NCBI RefSeq assembly: GCF_001417735.1 | Contig: NZ_BBUZ01000031.1 | Coordinates: 186,001-250,000, forward strand | DNA length: 64,000 nt | Direction of reading: 5' to 3' | Origin: Streptomyces sp. NBRC 110028 | GTDB taxonomy: Bacteria > Actinomycetota > Actinomycetes > Streptomycetales > Streptomycetaceae | Shown: positions 1 through 8,862 of the stretch, one piece after another | Layout of the letters: each line of letters starts with the position of its first letter | Position numbering within the stretch: the stretch's first letter is position 1 | Made by a program: the position numbers and the translations under genes | The notes under the pieces: model-generated | Told to the model about the DNA's origin: nothing | Seen by the model: only the letters and a program-made list of their open reading frames with translations | The model's database searches: none

Positions 1-594
1 GTCCCCGGCGGCACGCGGCGGGGGCTGGGCCACCGAGCGGGCCACGCCGCGCGCCACCGCGTCGTTGATCTCGGCGGCCAGCCCGGCGGCCCGGGACAGC
101 CCCTGGTCCCGCAGCATCTCGGCCAGCCCGCCCGCGTACCCCTGGCCCACCGCGCGCACCTTCCAGACGCCCTGCCTGCGGTACAGCTCCAGGGCGATCA
201 CCGCGGACTCCGCGTCCAGGTCGGTGATGGTGTAACCGGCCACCCCGGTGCCATCCAGGCCGGTGACGACGACGGACGGCGCGGCCATGGCGCCGAACCG
301 GGCCGGGCCACCGGACTCGCTCACCAGGGCGAGCAGCACATGCACCCGGTGGACGCCCTCGGGCAGCGCGTCGAGGTCGACGGCGAGCCGGTGGTCGGCC
401 GCCGCCTGTTTGGACACTTCGACGCCGGGCAGCTGCGGCGAGGCGGGGTGCGCGACCCACTCGGCGCCCCGCACCGTGCCCCGCTCGTCCCCGAGTGTCG
501 CCCCGGCCACGATCGGATTGCCCGCCGAGATCCGGATCTCCAAACGGGTCTGGGGCAGCGGGTGGTTCTGCCCACGGACCAGCTCGGCCGTCAT
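1..594 (-). CDS. TerD-family protein, 3' part beyond window
   Basis: The coding frame begins at an ATG on the minus strand and runs off the left edge, so only the N-terminal part (198 codons) is visible. It opens MTAELVRGQNHPLPQTRLEI and continues through a beta-rich region with the TerD-like stretch ITDLDAESAVIALELYRRQG and KVRAVGQGYAGGL. These are typical of TerD/CABP1 calcium-binding stress proteins (tellurium-resistance family), here probably a longer Streptomyces version with an extra C-terminal part. A second TerD gene lies 128 bases upstream on the same strand, so the two may form one transcription unit. The role is general stress or Ca2+-linked; the substrate is unknown. Confidence 0.8.
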   Translation of the reverse strand, partial: MTAELVRGQNHPLPQTRLEIRISAGNPIVAGATLGDERGTVRGAEWVAHPASPQLPGVEVSKQAAADHRLAVDLDALPEGVHRVHVLLALVSESGGPARFGAMAAPSVVVTGLDGTGVAGYTITDLDAESAVIALELYRRQGVWKVRAVGQGYAGGLAEMLRDQGLSRAAGLAAEINDAVARGVARSVAQPPPRAAGD

Positions 595-722
595 CGTGCG
601 TCCCCCTCGTTGTGTTCCGTTGTGCGTTCCGTTGTGCGCGTGGTGGTGTGCGGACCGTGCCGCGTGAGCGCGTCGGCCCGGTGGGCATGCGCACCACCGG
701 GCCGACGGGAGAACCGCTCCGC

Positions 723-1301
723 TTACAGGTGCGGCACCATGTGCGGCATCAGGTCCTGGAAGGTGCGCCCGTTGGCGGGCTCGCCCACGGCCTTCATCTG
801 CCAGGCGCCGCCCGCGCGCTGCACGATGGCCATGATCTGTGCGGTGTACTGCCCGCCGCCGGTGAGGGTGTAGCGGGCCAGCTCCTGGCCGTTGGTCTCG
901 TCGACGAGCCGGCAGAACGCGTTCTGCACCTCGGCGAAGGTCTGGCCGGTGAAGGAGTTCACGGTGAAGACGATCTGGTCGATGTGCACCGGCACCCGCT
1001 GCAGGTCGACGAGGATCGCCTCGTCGTCGCCGCCCTGCCCGGCGCCGCCGACCAGGTTGTCGCCGGTGTGGCGCACCGAGCCGTCGTCGCTCACCAGATG
1101 ACGGAAGAAGACGACGTCGGTCGGTTGCTTGTCGGCGAAGAGCACCGCCGACGCGTCGAGGTCGATCTCACGGGTGCGGGAGCCGAACAGTCCGCGGCGG
1201 GGCGCCGCCTGCCAGCCCAGTCCCATCCGCACCGCGGTCAGGGTGCCCCCGTCGGCCTTCTGCAGGCTGATGGCCTGTCCCTTGGACATGTTGACCGTCA
1301 C
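723..1301 (-). CDS. TerD family protein
   Basis: A 192-residue TerD-domain protein, the usual full length for the family. It starts MTVNMSKGQAISLQKADGG (GTG start, AGGGA about 8 bases upstream), the standard Streptomyces TerD opening. Family signatures include the acidic Ca2+-binding segment EIDLDASAVLFADK, the GDNLVGGAGQGGDDEAILVD stretch and the C-terminal VGEPANGRTFQDL. TerD proteins are cytoplasmic and linked to tellurite and other stress responses; the molecular activity is unsettled. It is followed on the same strand by the longer TerD-family gene. An alternative start four codons downstream (ATG) cannot be excluded. Confidence 0.92.
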   Translation of the reverse strand: MTVNMSKGQAISLQKADGGTLTAVRMGLGWQAAPRRGLFGSRTREIDLDASAVLFADKQPTDVVFFRHLVSDDGSVRHTGDNLVGGAGQGGDDEAILVDLQRVPVHIDQIVFTVNSFTGQTFAEVQNAFCRLVDETNGQELARYTLTGGGQYTAQIMAIVQRAGGAWQMKAVGEPANGRTFQDLMPHMVPHL

Positions 1302-1497
1302 GCGCTGTCCCTACTCTCGTCTCTCGGTTTCCCCGTGGCCACCGACGCGGCGCGGCCGCGGCCGCGCCGTGTGCACGGCCCTCCCGAAACCCTATGCACG
1401 GCCGCGGGGACTCCGGCCAGGCGAGCGGGCTTTTGTGTCGGTGTTGCAACACAGCGGGACCACAGCGGAACCTCAGCGAGCCCAACCGCCCCAGGAG

Positions 1498-3636
1498 TCA
1501 GGACAGCCCGGCCTCCCTCATCTGCCGCAGCTCCTTCTTCAGCTCCCCGACCTCGTCCCGCAGCCGGGCCGCGACCTCGAACTGGAGCTCCGCCGCCGCG
1601 GCCCTCATCCGGGCGGTCATCTCCTCGATCAGCTCGGCCAGTTCGGCGGCCGGACGGTCGGTCAGCGCGCCGTCCCCGGCTCCCTTCGCGGCCTTGCCGC
1701 CCGGCTTGTGGGAGGCCAGGGCGGGCACCGGCGCCTTCGCCTGCCCCTTGCCCTTGTCCGCCGACTTGCGGTAGCCGGTTTCCAGCAGCTCCTTGGTGTC
1801 GATCTCCTCGCGCGCGAGGGTCGCCACGATGTCGCCGATCTTCTTACGGAGGGGCTGCGGGTCGATCCCGTTCTTCTCGTTGAACGCGATCTGCTTCTCC
1901 CGGCGGCGGTTGGTCTCGTCGATGGCCTTCTCCATCGCCGGGGTGACCTTGTCGGCGTACATGTGCACCTGGCCCGAGACGTTACGGGCGGCGCGGCCGA
2001 TGGTCTGGATCAGGGAGGTACCGGAGCGCAGGAAGCCCTCCTTGTCCGCGTCGAGGATGGCGACCAGGGAGACCTCCGGCAGGTCCAGGCCCTCCCGCAG
2101 CAGGTTGATGCCGACCAGGACGTCGTACTCGCCGGCGCGCAGCTCGCGCAGCAGCTCCACCCGGCGCAGGGTGTCCACGTCGCTGTGCAGATAGCGCACC
2201 TGGATGCCCAGTTCGAGCATGTAGTCGGTCAGGTCCTCGGCCATCTTCTTGGTGAGGGTGGTGACGAGGACCCGCTCGTCCTTCTCGGTGCGGGTGCGGA
2301 TCTCATGGATCAGATCGTCGATCTGGCCGTCGGTGGGCTTGACCACGACCTCGGGGTCGACCAGGCCGGTCGGCCGGATGATCTGCTCCACGAAGCCGTC
2401 GCCGCGGGACATCTCGTACGGCCCGGGGGTCGCGGAGAGGTAGACGGTTTGGTCGACCCGCTCCAGGAACTCCTCCCACTTCAGCGGGCGGTTATCGAGC
2501 GCGGAGGGCAGCCGGAAGCCGTGCTCGATCAGCGTGCGCTTGCGGGACGCGTCGCCCTCGTACATCGCGCCGATCTGCGGCACGGTGACGTGCGACTCGT
2601 CGATGACCAGGAGGAAGTCTTCCGGGAAGTAGTCGAGGAGGGTGTGCGGCGGGGATCCGGTCTCGCGGCCGTCGATGTGCAGCGAGTAGTTCTCGATGCC
2701 CGAGCAGGTGCCGATCTGCCGCATCATCTCGATGTCGTACGTGGTGCGCATCCGCAGCCGCTGGGCCTCCAGCAGCTTGCCCTGCTTCTCCAGCCGGGCC
2801 AGGGTCTGCTCCAGCTCGGACTCGATCCCGGCGATGGCCTTCTCCATGCGCTCGGGCCCGGCCACGTAGTGGCTGGCCGGGAACACATACAGCTCCTGGT
2901 CGTCGCTGATCACCTCGCCGGTGAGCGGGTGGAGTGTCGACAGCGCCTCGATCTCGTCGCCGAACATCTCGATCCGGACCGCCAGCTCCTCGTAGACCGG
3001 GAAGATCTCGATGGTGTCGCCGCGGACCCGGAAGGTGCCCCGGGTGAACGCCATGTCGTTGCGGGCGTACTGGATGTCCACGAAGCGGCGCAGCAACTGG
3101 TCGCGGTCGATCTCCTCGCCGACCTTGAGCGGCACCATGCGGTCCACGTACTCCTGCGGGGTGCCCAGGCCGTAGATGCAGGAGACGGACGCCACCACGA
3201 CCACATCGCGCCGGGTGAGCAGCGAATTCGTCGCGGAGTGGCGCAGCCGCTCGACCTCCTCGTTGATCGAGGAGTCCTTCTCGATGTAGGTGTCCGACTG
3301 CGGTACGTACGCCTCGGGCTGGTAGTAGTCGTAGTACGAGACGAAGTACTCGACGGCGTTGTTCGGCATCAGCTCGCGGAACTCGTTGGCGAGCTGGGCC
3401 GCCAGCGTCTTGTTCGGCGCCATGACGAGCGTGGGCCGCTGCAGCTTCTCGATCATCCACGCGGTGGTCGCGGACTTGCCGGTGCCGGTCGCGCCGAGGA
3501 GCACGACGTCCTTCTCACCGCCACGGATGCGCCGGTCCAGGTCGGCGATGGCCGTCGGCTGGTCGCCGCTGGGCTGGTACGGGCTGACGACCTCGAAGGG
3601 CGCCACCTTGCGTTCGATCTGAGTCACGGGCCGCAT
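1498..3636 (-). CDS. uvrB: Excinuclease ABC subunit B (UvrB)
   Basis: The 712-residue damage-recognition helicase of nucleotide excision repair, which works with UvrA and UvrC. The N-terminus MRPVTQIERKVAPFEVVSPY leads into Walker A GATGTGKSATT (about residue 48), the YYDYYQPEAY beta-hairpin region, the DESH box in LLVIDESHVTVPQ, and the helicase motif IGRAARN. After a Lys/Gly/Ala-rich linker typical of Streptomyces there is a C-terminal UVR motif (AAELQFEVAARLRDEV) that contacts UvrC. I chose the ATG preceding RPVTQIER rather than a TTG ten codons upstream, because homologues start there and a GGTGGG stretch precedes it. Confidence 0.97.
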   Translation of the reverse strand: MRPVTQIERKVAPFEVVSPYQPSGDQPTAIADLDRRIRGGEKDVVLLGATGTGKSATTAWMIEKLQRPTLVMAPNKTLAAQLANEFRELMPNNAVEYFVSYYDYYQPEAYVPQSDTYIEKDSSINEEVERLRHSATNSLLTRRDVVVVASVSCIYGLGTPQEYVDRMVPLKVGEEIDRDQLLRRFVDIQYARNDMAFTRGTFRVRGDTIEIFPVYEELAVRIEMFGDEIEALSTLHPLTGEVISDDQELYVFPASHYVAGPERMEKAIAGIESELEQTLARLEKQGKLLEAQRLRMRTTYDIEMMRQIGTCSGIENYSLHIDGRETGSPPHTLLDYFPEDFLLVIDESHVTVPQIGAMYEGDASRKRTLIEHGFRLPSALDNRPLKWEEFLERVDQTVYLSATPGPYEMSRGDGFVEQIIRPTGLVDPEVVVKPTDGQIDDLIHEIRTRTEKDERVLVTTLTKKMAEDLTDYMLELGIQVRYLHSDVDTLRRVELLRELRAGEYDVLVGINLLREGLDLPEVSLVAILDADKEGFLRSGTSLIQTIGRAARNVSGQVHMYADKVTPAMEKAIDETNRRREKQIAFNEKNGIDPQPLRKKIGDIVATLAREEIDTKELLETGYRKSADKGKGQAKAPVPALASHKPGGKAAKGAGDGALTDRPAAELAELIEEMTARMRAAAAELQFEVAARLRDEVGELKKELRQMREAGLS

Positions 3637-3852
3637 GAGACCCACCGTACGACTCGCCACCGACAACGACCGGACGACCGGGTCCCGGGCTCCCTCCCCC
3701 GCCGTCCCGCGCCCGTTCCGCGGCCCGTGCCATGGTCCGGATCCGGGAGGGGTACGGAATGGATCAATGTACGGCTTTTCTGTGACTGTCCTCCGTACGG
3801 CGGGTCTGGCACGCTTCGGCCGTCCGCGAGTCAGACGACGCGAGGAGTCCGT

Positions 3853-4731
3853 ATGCAGATCCGCCCCGCCGCCGCCTTATCCGGCACTCTCCTGGGGGTC
3901 TCCGCGCTCTTGCTCCCCACGGCGGCGCAGGCCGCCCCCGGCATGTCGCACCACCACACCGTCACGGTGGCGCACCGGGGAGCCTCCGGCTACGCCCCCG
4001 AGAACACCCTGGCGGCCGTCGACGCCGCCGATGACCTGGGCATCGACTGGGTGGAGAACGATGTGCAGCGCACCCGGGACGGCGAGCTGATCGTCATGCA
4101 CGACACGACACTGAACCGGACCACCGACGCCGAGGAGGTCTTCCCGGACCGCGCCCCCTGGAACATCTCCGACTTCACCCTGGACGAGATCGAGAAACTG
4201 GACGCCGGCAGCTGGTTCGGGCCGAAGTTCGCGGGCGAGCCGGTGCCGACCCTGGAGGAGTACCTGGACCGGGTTTCGGACAACCACCAGAAGCTGCTCA
4301 TGGAGGTCAAGGCGCCGGAACTGTACCCGGGCATCGAGCGGCAGGCGCTGCGCGAGCTGCGCCGGGAGGGCTGGCTCGACCGCAAGCACCTCAAGCGGCT
4401 GATCGTGCAGAGCTTCAGCGCCGACTCCGTCCAGACCGTCCACCGGCTGCGGCGGGACGTCAAGACCGGTTTCCTGGGCACCCCGGCCGTCGCCGATCTG
4501 CCGCGGTACGCGGAGTTCGCCGACCAGATCAACCCGAGCCACACGACGATCGACGCCTCGTACGTGAAGGAGATCCAGGCGGTGCGCGGTGCGCACGGGC
4601 GTCCGCTGGAGGTCTACACCTGGACGGTGAACGACGGCCCGACGGCGGTCAAGGTCGCGGACATGGGGGTGAACGGGATCATCACCAACAAGCCCGACGT
4701 GGTGCGGGAGGCGCTGGACGACGCCCGCTGA
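3853..4731 (+). CDS. glpQ: Secreted glycerophosphodiester phosphodiesterase
   Basis: A 292-residue protein with a Sec signal peptide (MQIRPAAALSGTLLGVSALL, cleavage near AQA-AP, about residue 28). The catalytic GDPD domain starts with HRGASGYAPENT; the metal-binding ENDVQRTRDGELIVMHD and LLMEVKAPE segments match the GlpQ/UgpQ fold, and the C-terminal VYTWTVND and GVNGIITNKPD complete the barrel. It should hydrolyse glycerophosphodiesters to glycerol-3-phosphate and an alcohol outside the membrane. The ATG is preceded by GAGGAG at ideal spacing. In other streptomycetes this gene is linked to phosphate limitation; I saw no convincing PHO box repeats in the 216 bases upstream. Confidence 0.93.
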   Translation: MQIRPAAALSGTLLGVSALLLPTAAQAAPGMSHHHTVTVAHRGASGYAPENTLAAVDAADDLGIDWVENDVQRTRDGELIVMHDTTLNRTTDAEEVFPDRAPWNISDFTLDEIEKLDAGSWFGPKFAGEPVPTLEEYLDRVSDNHQKLLMEVKAPELYPGIERQALRELRREGWLDRKHLKRLIVQSFSADSVQTVHRLRRDVKTGFLGTPAVADLPRYAEFADQINPSHTTIDASYVKEIQAVRGAHGRPLEVYTWTVNDGPTAVKVADMGVNGIITNKPDVVREALDDAR

Positions 4732-4791
4732 CGCCCACCGACGGCGATGGGACGGCGGGGCGCTGTCGGACCCCCCGCCTAGGCTGAGGGT

Positions 4792-5358
4792 GTGACGAAC
4801 GAGCAGCGGCGGCCGGAGCGGCAGGAGACCCACGAGTGGTCCTGGGCGGTGTCCGACACGCCCATCGGTCCCCTGCTGCTCGCGGCCACCGGCCAGGGGC
4901 TGGTCCACGTGGTCTTCCACGCCGATCGCACGACGGCGGCCGGGGCCGTCGACCGGCTCACCCGCCGTCTCGGCACCGGTCCCGCGCCGGAGCCCGGTGC
5001 GCGTCTCACCGAGGCGACAGGTCAGGTGGAGAGCTACTTCGCCGGGAGGATCCGCGCGTTCACCCTGCCGCTGGACTGGTCCCTGTCCGCGGGATTCAAC
5101 CGCCGGGTGCTGCGCGAGCTGGCCGCCCACGTTCCGTACGGCACGGTCGTCGGCTACCAGGACCTGGCCCGCCGGGTCGGCGAGCCGGCCGCCGCCCGCG
5201 CGGTCGGGGTGGCCATGGGCAGCAATCCGCTGCCGGTGGTGGTTCCCTGCCATCGCGTCGTGGAGAGCGGCGGCGGTATAGGCGGCTTCGGCGGCGGACT
5301 GGAGACCAAGCGGACCCTCCTGGCTCTGGAAGGGGTACTTCCGCAACCGCTTTTCTGA
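4792..5358 (+). CDS. ogt: Methylated-DNA--protein-cysteine methyltransferase (Ogt type)
   Basis: A 188-residue suicide methyltransferase that takes the O6-methyl group from guanine onto its own cysteine. The active-site motif VVPCHRVVESGG carries the acceptor cysteine; the helix-turn-helix segment VPYGTVVGYQDLARRVGEP and the GGFGGGLETKRTLLALEG tail are typical. The length fits a single-domain Ogt with an N-terminal ribonuclease-H-like part. A GTG start is used, 60 bases after the phosphodiesterase gene on the same strand. Functionally it complements uvrB nearby, though there is no sign of shared control. Confidence 0.95.
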   Translation: MTNEQRRPERQETHEWSWAVSDTPIGPLLLAATGQGLVHVVFHADRTTAAGAVDRLTRRLGTGPAPEPGARLTEATGQVESYFAGRIRAFTLPLDWSLSAGFNRRVLRELAAHVPYGTVVGYQDLARRVGEPAAARAVGVAMGSNPLPVVVPCHRVVESGGGIGGFGGGLETKRTLLALEGVLPQPLF

Positions 5359-5635
5359 CCGGACGGGTTCTCCGGTTACCGGTTTGGAAGATATTTTGCC
5401 GATGAAATGCGTCGCCATCTTGTCATGACCACCCTCCCCCCTTACCTTGGGAGCGCTCGCGGGCCCCACCCCGGCGAGAATGTAACGCAAGCACATTCCG
5501 GTACGCGGTGAAGCTCTTTCGTTCTTCCGCTCTTCCTCCGCTCTTCCTCGCTCGCGCCTTCCCCGCTCACACCCGAAAGACGAACGCGTTCCTTCACGGC
5601 TCAACCACGTCCCCCGATGATCGAATTGGAGAGCC
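5359..5635. other. Intergenic region with an inverted repeat
   Basis: A 277-base gap before the DUF4360 pair. It is AT-richer than its surroundings and probably holds the promoter for these secreted proteins. An inverted repeat GAATGT-N9-ACATTC sits at 5478-5498, and a TTGTCA hexamer lies at about 5422. I could not fit a convincing sigma-70 -35/-10 pair. Confidence 0.3.
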
Positions 5636-6277
5636 ATGTCCGGTGTTCTGCTCGCCGGCGGCGCGGCCGCGGCGTTATTCGCCTCGGCCTTTTCCGCTCA
5701 AGGTGTTTCCTCGGCCCCCGATGCTCCGCCGGAAAAGATCCAGATAAGCGTCAAGACCGTGAACGGCTCGGGCTGCCCGAAAGGGACCGCCGCGGTGGCC
5801 GTCGCCGGTGACAACACGGCCTTCACCGTGACCTACAGCGACTATCTCGCGCAGGTCGGACCCAGCTCGGACCCCACCGACATCCGTAAGAACTGCCAGC
5901 TCAACCTGGGCGTTCACGTACCGCAGGGGTTCACCTACGCCATCGCCCAGGTCGACTACCGCGGCTACGGCTCGCTGCAAAAGGGCGCGAAGGGCACCGA
6001 GAAGGCGAGTTACTACTTCCAGGGGTCGTCGGACACGGCATCGCGTACCCATGAGTTCGGCGGCCCGTACAACGACAACTGGCAGACCACCGACGCCACG
6101 GAATACAGCGCGCTGGTATGGGCGCCGTGCGGCCAGGACCGCAACTTCAACATCAACACCGAACTCCGGGTGAACGCGGGAACGTCCGCGAACGGCACCA
6201 CCAGCTTCATGGCCATGGACTCGACGGACGGCGGAGCCAACACCATTTACCACCTGGCCTGGAAGGAATGCCCGTAG
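5636..6277 (+). CDS. DUF4360-family secreted protein, copy 1
   Basis: A 213-residue small exported protein. Residues 1-25 form a hydrophobic signal peptide (MSGVLLAGGAAAALFASAFS). The mature part has the DUF4360 pattern: GSGCPKGTAAVAV, FTVTYSDYLAQVG, RKNCQLNLGVHVPQGFTYAI, the YYFQG motif, and the C-terminal WAPCGQDRNFNINTELRVN ending in WKECP. Four cysteines fall at family positions and probably form two disulfides. The function of DUF4360 is unknown; the proteins are extracellular in actinomycetes and fungi. TGGAGA lies 6 bases upstream of the ATG. The next gene is a clear paralogue. Confidence 0.88.
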   Translation: MSGVLLAGGAAAALFASAFSAQGVSSAPDAPPEKIQISVKTVNGSGCPKGTAAVAVAGDNTAFTVTYSDYLAQVGPSSDPTDIRKNCQLNLGVHVPQGFTYAIAQVDYRGYGSLQKGAKGTEKASYYFQGSSDTASRTHEFGGPYNDNWQTTDATEYSALVWAPCGQDRNFNINTELRVNAGTSANGTTSFMAMDSTDGGANTIYHLAWKECP

Positions 6278-6338
6278 TCCTTCCGGCGAGGCGGTCCTCC
6301 CCAGCAGCGCGGGGAAATCCACCATCGAATGGAGAATC

Positions 6339-6998
6339 ATGCCCGGTGTTCTGTACGCGGGCGGTGTGGCCGCGGCGTTATTCGCCTCGACGCTCACCTC
6401 CCAGGCATACGCGCAACCACCGTTCGAGACCGTGCCACCCGACAAGATCGTGATCACCGTCGCGACCGTCAACGGATCGGGCTGTCCGGCGGGAACGGCG
6501 GCGGTGGCGGTCTCTCCCGACAACACCGCGTTCACGGTGACGTACAGCGACTACCTGGCCCAGGTGGGCAAGGGGGCCAAGCCGACCGACTTCAGGAAGA
6601 ACTGTCAGCTGAATCTGGTCACGCATGTGCCCCAGGGCTTCTCCTACGCCATCGCCAGCGTCGACTACCGGGGCTACGCCCATCTGGAGAAGGGCGCGTC
6701 CGCCACCGAGAAGGCCTCGTACTACTTCCAGGGGCAGTCGCAGACGACATCGGCCTCGCATGACTTCGCCGGCGCCTACGACGACAACTGGCAGGTCACC
6801 GACAAGGCGGACATCGCCACCGTGGTCTGGTCCCCCTGTGGCGAGCTGCGGAACTTCAACATCAACACCGAGCTGCGGGTCAACGCCGGATCGTCCAACA
6901 CCAAGGACACGACGAGCTTCATGACCATGGACTCGACGGACGGCGACGTGAGCACCACCTACCACTTCGCCTGGAAGGAATGCCCGCAGAAGAAGTAG
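6339..6998 (+). CDS. DUF4360-family secreted protein, copy 2
   Basis: A 219-residue paralogue of the preceding gene with the same layout: signal peptide MPGVLYAGGVAAALFASTLT, then GSGCPAGTAAVAV, FTVTYSDYLAQVGKG, RKNCQLNLVTHVPQGFSYAI, YYFQG, ELRNFNINTELRVNAG and the terminal WKECP. The similarity extends upstream: both copies share a CGAAT..TGGAGA ribosome-binding context and the first codons after ATG, so the duplication unit included the leader. Only 61 bases separate the copies, so they are probably co-transcribed. The function is unknown; extracellular location is inferred from the signal peptide. Confidence 0.88.
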   Translation: MPGVLYAGGVAAALFASTLTSQAYAQPPFETVPPDKIVITVATVNGSGCPAGTAAVAVSPDNTAFTVTYSDYLAQVGKGAKPTDFRKNCQLNLVTHVPQGFSYAIASVDYRGYAHLEKGASATEKASYYFQGQSQTTSASHDFAGAYDDNWQVTDKADIATVVWSPCGELRNFNINTELRVNAGSSNTKDTTSFMTMDSTDGDVSTTYHFAWKECPQKK

Positions 6999-7018
6999 CG
7001 CGCGGGCGGGCGGACGGC

Positions 7019-7666
7019 CTACGGTCCCGGGCGGTGCCAGGCCGGATGCCGCGGGTCGTCCGCCCGCACCACCACGTCCGCGCTGTCCACGGGCCGCACC
7101 TCCTCCTCGTACCGCGCGAAGGCGGGCAGCGTCCAGCGCTCGTCCTCCTCGGTGCGGCGGCCGAGGGCGCCCGGCGTCAGCCACAGATGCACCGACAGGT
7201 CGAACGGGAACCAGTGCCCCAGCAGCAGCGCGCCGTGCAGCAGCAGCACCCCGCCCGGCGGCAGTTCGGCGTAGGGGCTGCGGGTGGCCCGGTCGGTCGC
7301 CGGGTCCCACAGGTCGGGCAGCACCCGCCCGGTGCCGCCCGGCCCCGGCTCCAGCGGGGTGAACACCTCGCGCCACAGGGCCCCGGTGTCCAGCCAGCGG
7401 TCGTAGTACGCGTCGGCGTCCCGCTTCCCGTACTCGTAGCGCAGCGACGCGGGCCGCAAAAACCCCGCCGCCGCGACCACGAGCACCGGGCGCCCACGCA
7501 TCCGCAGCGCCTCCGCCAGGTCCCGGGCCAGCTCCCCGGGACGCGCCGCGGGCGCGCCGTCGACCGCCACCCTGAGCCAGGGGCCGCCGTCCGCCGCCGT
7601 CATCCCGGCGATGCGGTCGGCGGTCGCGTCGGTCAGCCGTTCCCAGGTGATCGCTTCCAGCCGCAC
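7019..7666 (-). CDS. Uridine-kinase-like P-loop protein with degenerate Walker A
   Basis: A 215-residue protein of the family annotated as uridine kinase in Streptomyces. The first strand VAVDGAPAARPGELA sits where the GxxGxGKS P-loop belongs, but lacks the Gly-Lys-Ser/Thr. The GRPVLVVAAAGFLRPASLR, YYDRWLDTGALWREVF and LLHGALLLGHWFPFDLSVHL segments follow the kinase fold (FxR, switch and lid regions). Nucleoside phosphorylation is therefore uncertain. It uses a GTG start and is convergent with the DUF4360 gene. Confidence 0.7.
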   Translation of the reverse strand: MRLEAITWERLTDATADRIAGMTAADGGPWLRVAVDGAPAARPGELARDLAEALRMRGRPVLVVAAAGFLRPASLRYEYGKRDADAYYDRWLDTGALWREVFTPLEPGPGGTGRVLPDLWDPATDRATRSPYAELPPGGVLLLHGALLLGHWFPFDLSVHLWLTPGALGRRTEEDERWTLPAFARYEEEVRPVDSADVVVRADDPRHPAWHRPGP

Positions 7667-7756
7667 GCCCCCATGATGCCGTGCCGCTCCCGGTGCGGTG
7701 CGGGTACGCTCCCCTCAGGCCCACCGCACCGGCCACAGGCGTCAGGAGTTCCGCCC

Positions 7757-8299
7757 ATGTCATCCCGGATAGCGCTGCTGCGCGGCATCAACGTAGGCGG
7801 CAACAACACGTTCCCGATGGCGCGGCAGCGCACGCTGATGGCCGAGCTGGGGTTCGAGGGCGTCACCGTCCACCTGCAGAGCGGCAACATCGTCTTCGCC
7901 GACCCCGGCACCCCGCCCGACCAGACGGCCCGCGCGCTCGAGGACGCCTTCGCCGCCGACCTGGGCTTCTCGGTACCCGTGATGGTGCGGACCCGCGACG
8001 AGCTGGCCGCCGTCGTCGACGCCAACCCGTACCCCGCGGCCGCGGCCGAGCCCAAGACCCTGCATGTGATCTTCCTGTCGGACGCGCCCACCGACACCTC
8101 GGCGCTGGACGCGCTGGACCCGGCCGCGTACGCGCCGGAGGAGTTCCGGCTCATCGGGCGGGAGATCTACCTCTTCTGCCCGTACGGAATCGGCCGCTCC
8201 AAGCTGGCCGCGAAGCTCACCAACTCCCGGCTCGGGGTGACGGCCACCGCCCGCAACTGGAACACCGTCACCAAGCTGCTGGCGCTGGCCGACACCTGA
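7757..8299 (+). CDS. DUF1697 domain-containing protein
   Basis: A 180-residue protein with the DUF1697 signature at the N-terminus (RIALLRGINVGGNN) and the conserved VHLQSGNIVF, and at the C-terminus GRSKLAAKLTNSRLGVTATARNWNTVTKL. The fold is a duplicated ferredoxin-like domain of unknown biochemical role. The ATG is preceded by CAGGAG. It runs convergent to the PemK/MazF-like gene with only 22 bases between stops. Confidence 0.9.
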   Translation: MSSRIALLRGINVGGNNTFPMARQRTLMAELGFEGVTVHLQSGNIVFADPGTPPDQTARALEDAFAADLGFSVPVMVRTRDELAAVVDANPYPAAAAEPKTLHVIFLSDAPTDTSALDALDPAAYAPEEFRLIGREIYLFCPYGIGRSKLAAKLTNSRLGVTATARNWNTVTKLLALADT

Positions 8300-8321
8300 C
8301 CCGGGCCTCGCCGGCAGGAGC

Positions 8322-8783
8322 TCAAGTCCAGCCGTACCGCTGCCGCAGCCGCATCACGACCAGGTCGAAGCGCGGCCGGTCCAGCGCACACGCCTCGCGC
8401 CGCATGCCCTCCGGATGCACCCGCAGCACGCGGTCCAGGTTGACCCAGGAGTCGCGCCCGGCCCGGTCCCACGGCCCGGCGCCGATCCCCACCCATTCGC
8501 GGTCGTCGTCATGCCGCTTGCTCGACAGCTGTACGGCCAGCAGCGTGCCGCCGCGCTCCCGCGCGACGACCACCACCGGCCGGTCCTTGCCGCGGCCGTC
8601 GTTCTCCTCGTACGGAACCCACGTCCAGACGATCTCCCCCGGGTCGGGGTCCCCGTCCGGATCCGGTGCGTACTCGGTCCGTACCCGCCCGACCTGGCGC
8701 GGCTCGGCTTCGACGGTGGCGGCGGGGCCGGTGCTCCCGGGCAGCGCCTCGTCGTCTTCGGTTCCCTTGAATGGCCTGATCAC
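8322..8783 (-). CDS. PemK/MazF-family (toxin-like) protein
   Basis: A 153-residue protein. After a charged N-terminal extension the core reads GEIVWTWVPYEEND, GKDRPVVVVARE and LLAVQLSSK, the SH3-like barrel pattern of PemK/MazF ribonucleases (the KxRPVVVV motif is diagnostic). The GTG start (MIRPFKGTEDDEAL) was chosen over a longer frame that would overlap the divergent transporter's start region. There is no antitoxin candidate on either side, so it may be a solitary family member whose role is not growth arrest. Ribonuclease activity is family knowledge and is not shown by the sequence. Confidence 0.75.
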   Translation of the reverse strand: MIRPFKGTEDDEALPGSTGPAATVEAEPRQVGRVRTEYAPDPDGDPDPGEIVWTWVPYEENDGRGKDRPVVVVARERGGTLLAVQLSSKRHDDDREWVGIGAGPWDRAGRDSWVNLDRVLRVHPEGMRREACALDRPRFDLVVMRLRQRYGWT

Positions 8784-8862
8784 GCCGCACACGTTAACCC
8801 GTCCGAGGTGGCCGGGCGGCGGCGCGGTGGCCGTTCCGGGCGCAGCGGGAAGGGACAAGCAT

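Noticed and set aside
3740..3852. PHO boxes upstream of the glycerophosphodiesterase gene
   Set aside because: GTACGG elements recur, but no GTTCACC-type direct repeats are present.
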